A stretch of DNA of 10,142 bases, from assembly GCA_937896835.1 (NCBI GenBank), contig CALBOJ010000077.1:1-10142 (forward strand). Reading direction: 5' to 3'. The position numbers and the translations under genes were made by a program. The stretch's first letter is position 1, and every line of letters begins with the position of its first letter. The notes under the pieces are model-generated. The model was not told where the DNA came from. It worked only from the letters and a program-made list of their open reading frames with translations, and searched no databases. Positions 7,269 to 10,142 of the stretch are shown one piece after another. The stretch comes from an uncultured Collinsella sp. (GTDB lineage: Bacteria; Actinomycetota; Coriobacteriia; Coriobacteriales; Coriobacteriaceae).

Positions 7269-8414
7269 ATGAACAGGCTTTTCGACAAATCGATTGTGCT
7301 GGCGTGCTGTATCGCAGCCGCTCTGGGCCTTGCTGTGGACGCTCGCCTGGTCGCGGCGTTTTGCCTTGGCGTTATTGCCACCTCGCTGGCTGAGCTCGCG
7401 CAGGGGAAAAGCGCCCGGCGCGCGAGCGAGACCGCGAGCTGCGCTTACATCATCGCGGCTGTCTTCGTGCCGCCGTTTGTGCCGTTTGCGCCTCTCGCCC
7501 TCTATGACATCGCGCGGCGGGTGCGCCGTGAGCACGCCTGGGCCGCGCTGGGCATTGGCGCCACCTTTGTCTTTGCGCTTGTCGCGGACCTTCGCACCGA
7601 CGCGCTCACCGCCCGAACGCTCCTGCTGACTGCCATCCTTTCGGTTGCCGCTACCTTGCTATCGCTGCGCACCGCCCAGTTGGAACGCGAGCAGCAGCGC
7701 ATGCGCCGCACCCGCGACGAGCTGCAGGAACGAGCCCTCGCGCTCGAAGCGCGCAACCGCGATCTTGCCGATCGCCAGGACTACGAAGTCGAGCTCGCGA
7801 CGCTCGCCGAACGCGCCCGCATCGCGCGCGAGATCCACGATAACGTCGGGCACCAGCTCACGCGTACCTCGCTGCAGACCGAGGCCCTGTGCATAGTCCA
7901 CGCCGATGAACCCGGCGTCGCCGCCGATTTCGCCGACGTCAAGCACACCGTTGACGAGGCGCTCCAGCTTGTGCGCACCAGCGTCCACGCGCTCAACGAC
8001 AACGCCGTCGATCTTTCCGTGCAGCTCGAACGCATTGTTGAAGGCGCACGCTCGGACGGCGGCCCGCAGATTGAGCTTGAAGTTATGACCGAACATGCGC
8101 CCGCAAACGTCGCCAACTGCTTTGCGGCGGTCCTGCGCGAGGCGCTATCCAACACCATGCGCCACGCCCGCGCGCAAAACGTTGCTGTGCGATGCATGGA
8201 GCATCCATCGTTTTACCAGCTCATCGTTACCGACGATGGCATGGGCGGGACCCAGACGGGCGGTCGCGGCGCCGCCGAGGGCATGGGGCTCGGCTCCATG
8301 CGCGAGCGCGTCGAGGCGCTTGGCGGCACCTTCACCGCCGGCCCGCGCGCCGGCGTCGGCGGCTGGCGCGTGTTTGCCACCGTCCCCAAACAGCAAGGAG
8401 ATGAGGCCCGATGA
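7269..8414 (+). CDS. Sensor histidine kinase, NarL/DesK type (HisKA_3), 381 aa
   Basis: Membrane-bound sensor of the two-component pair. The N-terminal third (about 8-133) is hydrophobic, with four to five helices near 8-22, 26-43, 57-78, 92-108 and 117-133 and almost no external domain, so it probably senses a signal in or at the membrane. A coiled-coil linker (about 136-175) leads to the HisKA_3 dimerisation domain with phosphoacceptor His190 in REIHDNVGHQLT. The HATPase_c domain has an N box (REALSNTMRHA, 290-300), a G1 box (DDGMGG, 322-327) and a G2 box (GMGLGSMRERVEALGG, 338-353). The frame is open upstream to 7134; ATG 7269 was chosen because the hydrophobic segment starts there and a -10 box sits where a leaderless start needs it. 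The stop overlaps the regulator start (ATGA). Confidence 0.95.
   Translation: MNRLFDKSIVLACCIAAALGLAVDARLVAAFCLGVIATSLAELAQGKSARRASETASCAYIIAAVFVPPFVPFAPLALYDIARRVRREHAWAALGIGATFVFALVADLRTDALTARTLLLTAILSVAATLLSLRTAQLEREQQRMRRTRDELQERALALEARNRDLADRQDYEVELATLAERARIAREIHDNVGHQLTRTSLQTEALCIVHADEPGVAADFADVKHTVDEALQLVRTSVHALNDNAVDLSVQLERIVEGARSDGGPQIELEVMTEHAPANVANCFAAVLREALSNTMRHARAQNVAVRCMEHPSFYQLIVTDDGMGGTQTGGRGAAEGMGLGSMRERVEALGGTFTAGPRAGVGGWRVFATVPKQQGDEAR
8395..8400 (+). promoter_or_regulatory. Ribosome binding site of the response regulator
   Basis: AAGGAG lies 10 bases before ATG 8411, inside the end of the kinase gene. An ATG at 8401 follows it directly but is out of frame and too close, so the 8411 start is preferred. 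Confidence 0.55.
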
Positions 8415-9040
8415 GGCTCATTGTTGTCGACGACGACCGCCTAGTGGTCGATTCGCTCAAGATTATCCTGGGCGCCCAGCCGCAGATCGAGGTAGTGGGC
8501 ACCGGCGCCAACGGCAACGACGCGGTTTCGCTCTATGCCGAACACGCACCCGATATTGCACTGCTCGACATTCAGATGCCGGGACGCGACGGCCTATCGG
8601 CGGCGCGCGAGATCCTCGAGCGCGACCCTGCGGCGCGCGTGGTGTTTCTGACAACATTCTCGGATGACGAGTACATTGTGTCGGCGCTCAAGCTGGGCGC
8701 CCGCGGCTACCTGATCAAAACCGATGTCGCCGCTATTCCACCGGCGTTGGCGCAGGTCATGGACGGCAAACGCGTGCTCGAGGGCAAGGCGATCGAGGAC
8801 ATCGATTTTGACGGGACAGGCGCCGATGCCAGCACGCCTCGCCGACCCGCCGCCTTTGCCAGCCTGACCGACCGTGAGTTCGAAGTCGCCGAGCTCATCG
8901 CCCGCGGCCTCGATAACAAGGAGATTGCCGCCGCCGCTTACATGGGCGAAGGCACGGTGCGCAACCACATCAGCTCGATCCTTGCCAAAATGGGCCTACG
9001 CAACCGCACGCAGATCGCCATCGCCTACCTGCGAGGGTAA
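8411..9040 (+). CDS. Response regulator, NarL/LuxR family, 209 aa
   Basis: DNA-binding partner of the upstream kinase. The receiver domain (1-118) has the acidic pocket VVDDD (5-9), phosphoacceptor Asp53 in LLDIQMPGRDG, switch Thr81/Thr82 and conserved Lys103 in YLIKTD. A short Asp/Ala/Pro-rich linker (about 125-150) leads to a LuxR-type helix-turn-helix (151-209): SLTDREFEVAELIARGLDNK and then EIAAAAYMGEGTVRNHISSI, the recognition helix being in TVRNHISSIL. Length is normal for NarL/DesR/LiaR proteins. Kinase and regulator overlap by ATGA, so they are made together. The divergently placed ABC-2 operon is the most likely target, by analogy with DesKR-, LiaRS- and YvfTU-type loci. A weak 7-bp stem (9072-9078 with 9094-9100) and the repeat units beyond it follow the gene; the first convincing terminator is at 9411. 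Confidence 0.96.
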   Translation: MRLIVVDDDRLVVDSLKIILGAQPQIEVVGTGANGNDAVSLYAEHAPDIALLDIQMPGRDGLSAAREILERDPAARVVFLTTFSDDEYIVSALKLGARGYLIKTDVAAIPPALAQVMDGKRVLEGKAIEDIDFDGTGADASTPRRPAAFASLTDREFEVAELIARGLDNKEIAAAAYMGEGTVRNHISSILAKMGLRNRTQIAIAYLRG

Positions 9041-9100
9041 TTACCCAACAACCGACCACCCCGGCATAGCAAAATGGCTGCTATCGATTTAATGCCATTT

Positions 9101-9254
9101 CAAAACTATGTCGGTTTACTACGATGAATCGCCCACCTTCGACCACGGCAAATTGCGCGCTTCCAAAACCGCAGGTAGAACGCTTGCGATATTTAGAAAA
9201 ATGCAGTCATGGTCGGGAATGTCGAGTTCATCGTAGTAAACCGGCATAGTTTTG
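9101..9254. repeat. Quasi-palindromic repeat unit, copy 1, with 28-bp terminal inverted repeats
   Basis: The ends 9101-9128 and 9227-9254 are reverse complements at 27 of 28 positions; the one difference is a G-U pair in + strand RNA. The 98-bp interior holds AAAACCGCAGG at 9165-9175, the left half of a terminator-like stem whose right half has decayed (CTTGCG). From about 9114 to 9240 this unit aligns without gaps to the reverse strand of copy 2, including an exact 19-bp match (9165-9183 with 9421-9439). It has the size and shape of a MITE or a structured RNA. No clear target-site duplication was seen. Both strands carry short open frames, but none has a ribosome site. Confidence 0.75.
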
Positions 9255-9358
9255 TTCGGGCGGCCCTGCACGAGCGCCTCCGCAAGCCTCGCGAGACCAA
9301 AATGATCCGTTTTCCTCCGTTCCCAAGGGATCAGCTGGAACCGCTCGCCACGAAACCT

Positions 9359-9494
9359 GCCCATCTACTACGTTTGACTCGATACCCCCGACCATACCCC
9401 CGTTTTCCGGAAAACCGCAGGCGTTCTACCTGCGGTTTTGTTTTCACATTTTTTGCCGTGGTTGGGGATTGGCGCCCAAAAGTAGTAAATGGGC
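9359..9494. repeat. Quasi-palindromic repeat unit, copy 2, inverted relative to copy 1
   Basis: The ends 9359-9376 and 9477-9494 pair at 16 of 18 positions and share only the TACTAC core with the arms of copy 1. The interior contains an intact terminator hairpin (9411-9439) and an overlapping 14-bp palindrome GTTTTCCGGAAAAC (9402-9415). The outer sequence forms another perfect 14-bp palindrome, AAATGGGCCCATTT (9487-9500). Read on the - strand, it encodes the same short peptide pattern (KTAGRT, then FRK, then WSG) as the + strand of copy 1, which reflects common descent rather than a proven gene. Confidence 0.7.
9411..9439 (+). terminator. Intrinsic terminator, probably for the kinase-regulator operon
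   Basis: A perfect 11-bp stem, AAAACCGCAGG (9411-9421) and CCTGCGGTTTT (9429-9439), with a 7-base loop, is followed on the + strand by GTTTTCACATTTTTT. It lies 370 bp past the regulator stop, inside repeat copy 2. On the - strand the U tract is only four bases before CCGG, so it would work less well for the hydrogenase operon. Confidence 0.75.
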
Positions 9495-9565
9495 CCATTT
9501 CGTGGCAGGCGGGTCATTTTCGGGCTGGACGGGTCGCGTGGCGGCCCGCACACGCGTTCACGCGC

Positions 9566-9599
9566 GGGGCCGGTGGGGCATTTTTGCCCCACCGGCCCC
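9566..9599 (-). terminator. Strong GC hairpin downstream of the hydrogenase operon
   Basis: A perfect 15-bp stem, GGGGCCGGTGGGGCA (9566-9580) and its complement (9585-9599), closed by a 4-base loop. It starts 21 bp past the stop of the hydrogenase iron-sulfur gene, the right place for that operon's terminator. No U tract follows on either strand, which is tolerated in many high-GC bacteria. It could equally block transcripts arriving from the left. Confidence 0.55.
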
Positions 9600-9632
9600 T
9601 ATTCCAGTTCTATTCCAGCGCTATTCCGGTTT
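9600..9632. repeat. Three tandem 11-bp repeats carrying stops in three frames
   Basis: TATTCCAGTTC, TATTCCAGCGC and TATTCCGGTTT follow each other with exact 11-bp period. On the - strand each holds GGAATAG, so TAG occurs at 9621-9623 (the real stop), 9610-9612 and 9599-9601, one in each frame. The array joins the end of the iron-sulfur gene to the hairpin. Confidence 0.6.
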
Positions 9633-9962
9633 GGTTTCTACTGTGGGAGTCTTGTCCGCCGCAACCGGAGTACGGGCGGTGTCCATAGTCAGGCAGTGTT
9701 TGGGGCAGCTCTCGATGCACTCGCCGCATACCACGCAGGCATACGGGTCAATCGACCACGTTCCTCCCTTGCGATCGACCGCGAGCGCGCCCGCCGGGCA
9801 GCGGCGCGCGCACATGCCGCAGCAAATGCACACGTCCATGTCGTTAACGATGTGCCCACGCAGGCGCTCGGGTGCCGCGAGCTTCTCCTGCGGATAGCAC
9901 ACCGTTACCGGCTGCTTGACCATAGAACCCAAGGCCGTCTTGGCAAATGTCAGCAAACTCAT
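9621..9962 (-). CDS. echF: 2[4Fe-4S] electron-transfer subunit of a group 4 [NiFe] hydrogenase (EchF/HycF-like), 113 aa
   Basis: Polyferredoxin-type subunit passing electrons from ferredoxin to the small subunit of a membrane-bound hydrogenase. Two complete cluster motifs are visible: Cys45, 48, 51 and 55 (CICCGMCARRCP) and Cys76, 79, 82 and 86 (CVVCGECIESCP); extra cysteines occur at 22, 47 and 90. The N-terminus (TFAKTALGSMVKQPVTVCYP) matches the membrane-hugging start of NuoI/EchF proteins. The tail after residue 94 is Thr/Pro/Lys-rich, probably disordered and specific to this lineage. ATG 9960-9962 lies 7 bp after the large-subunit stop and 6 bp after AAAGGTAGG, which contains that stop. 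The large-then-ferredoxin order fits echEF and also hycEF; the missing extension on the large subunit favours Ech. The symbol is by analogy. Confidence 0.85.
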   Translation of the reverse strand: MSLLTFAKTALGSMVKQPVTVCYPQEKLAAPERLRGHIVNDMDVCICCGMCARRCPAGALAVDRKGGTWSIDPYACVVCGECIESCPKHCLTMDTARTPVAADKTPTVETKPE

Positions 9963-9969
9963 GCCGCGC

Positions 9970-10142
9970 CTACCTTTCCGTGCAGCTAATGCAGGGGTCG
10001 ATGGTCAGGATAATCATGGGCACGTTGGCAATGAGCACGCCCTGCAGCGCATGCGTCAGACCCGCCAGATTTTGCGACGTCGGCGTGCGCACGCGAAAAC
10101 GGTCCAGATTCTTGGTGCCGTTGCCGCGCACATAGTAATACG
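9970..10142 (-). CDS. echE: C-terminal end of a group 4 [NiFe] hydrogenase large subunit (EchE-like, partial)
   Basis: The last 56 residues of the catalytic subunit; the rest lies beyond the right edge. The C-terminal Ni ligand motif is present as DPCISCTER, both cysteines co-ordinating the NiFe centre. The segment before it (VRGNGTKNLDRFRVRTPTSQ, then NLAGLTHALQG) matches large subunits of Ech, Hyc and complex I NuoD ancestry. Translation stops directly after the arginine of the motif. Most NiFe large subunits, including HycE, carry a C-terminal extension removed by a maturation protease; CooH and EchE are known to lack it, and so does this protein. The whole enzyme would couple ferredoxin oxidation to H2 production and ion pumping at the membrane. 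Assignment to NiFe group 4 is firm; Ech rather than another subgroup is likely. Confidence 0.88.
   Translation of the reverse strand, partial: YYYVRGNGTKNLDRFRVRTPTSQNLAGLTHALQGVLIANVPMIILTIDPCISCTER

Noticed and set aside
7210..7272. A 20-codon leader frame (ATG 7210) after GGGAGGA, whose TGA overlaps the kinase ATG
   Set aside because: The ribosome-like site is only one or two bases from the ATG, too close to work, and the -10 box for the kinase lies inside this frame, so a transcript starting there would not contain it.
9101..9254. An invertible DNA switch flanked by 28-bp inverted repeats
   Set aside because: The spacer is only 98 bp, carries no promoter or gene start that would be switched, and no recombinase is nearby; a palindromic repeat unit explains it better.
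9119..9364. An 81-codon - strand open frame (MGRFRGERFQLIPWERRK...) with partly gene-like codon use
   Set aside because: It has no ribosome site, crosses repeat copy 1 and the spacer between the units, and its C-terminal half is the reverse reading of the repeat. A degraded gene fragment remains possible.
9368..9592. A 74-codon - strand open frame ending in WSGVSSQT
   Set aside because: It is the - strand reading of repeat copy 2 plus flanking GC-rich DNA, and no ribosome site is visible. It is reported as part of the repeat instead.
9209..9688. A 159-codon + strand open frame running across repeat copy 2 and into the hydrogenase gene
   Set aside because: It crosses a terminator, a 15-bp hairpin and the antisense of the iron-sulfur gene; its composition is Arg/Pro-rich noise with no recognisable domain.

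Overview
The window is high-GC, with compact divergent and overlapping operons and actinobacterial-style features (a likely leaderless mRNA, a DesK-type two-component pair). Together with a gut-type energy-converting [NiFe] hydrogenase, this suggests a member of the Coriobacteriia, most probably Collinsella or a close relative. That assignment comes from recognising gene types and is not a database match.

Layout. Positions 1-101 hold the last 21 codons of a + strand transposase that looks like IS110, plus its short right end. It abuts the 3' end of a two-gene - strand operon (102-3490) for a MacB-type ABC exporter: an ATPase, then an 888-residue FtsX-fold permease. Positions 3491-3730 are non-coding. 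They hold an operator-like dyad in front of the ATPase and a perfect 26-bp inverted repeat with further GGGGACAG-type motifs (a REP/MITE-like element). A second - strand operon (3731-7058) encodes an ABC-2 exporter: a NatA-type ATPase and two different six-helix permeases. Divergent from it, a sensor histidine kinase and a LuxR-type response regulator (7269-9040) overlap by ATGA. Their orientation makes them the probable regulators of the ABC-2 operon.

Positions 9041-9620 lie between convergent genes and have no convincing gene. They contain two diverged ~140-bp quasi-palindromic units in inverted orientation, one with an intrinsic terminator inside, then a strong GC hairpin and a three-fold 11-bp repeat. 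From 9621 to the right edge, on the - strand, lie the 2[4Fe-4S] subunit and the C-terminal end of the large subunit of a group 4 [NiFe] hydrogenase. Their order and the absence of a C-terminal extension fit EchE-EchF.

The two exporters and the two-component system look like envelope-stress or antimicrobial-response modules; no substrate can be read from the sequence. The least explained material is in the repeats: the paired units at 9101-9254 and 9359-9494, whose end arms pair within each unit but differ between units, and the hairpin element at 3588-3722.
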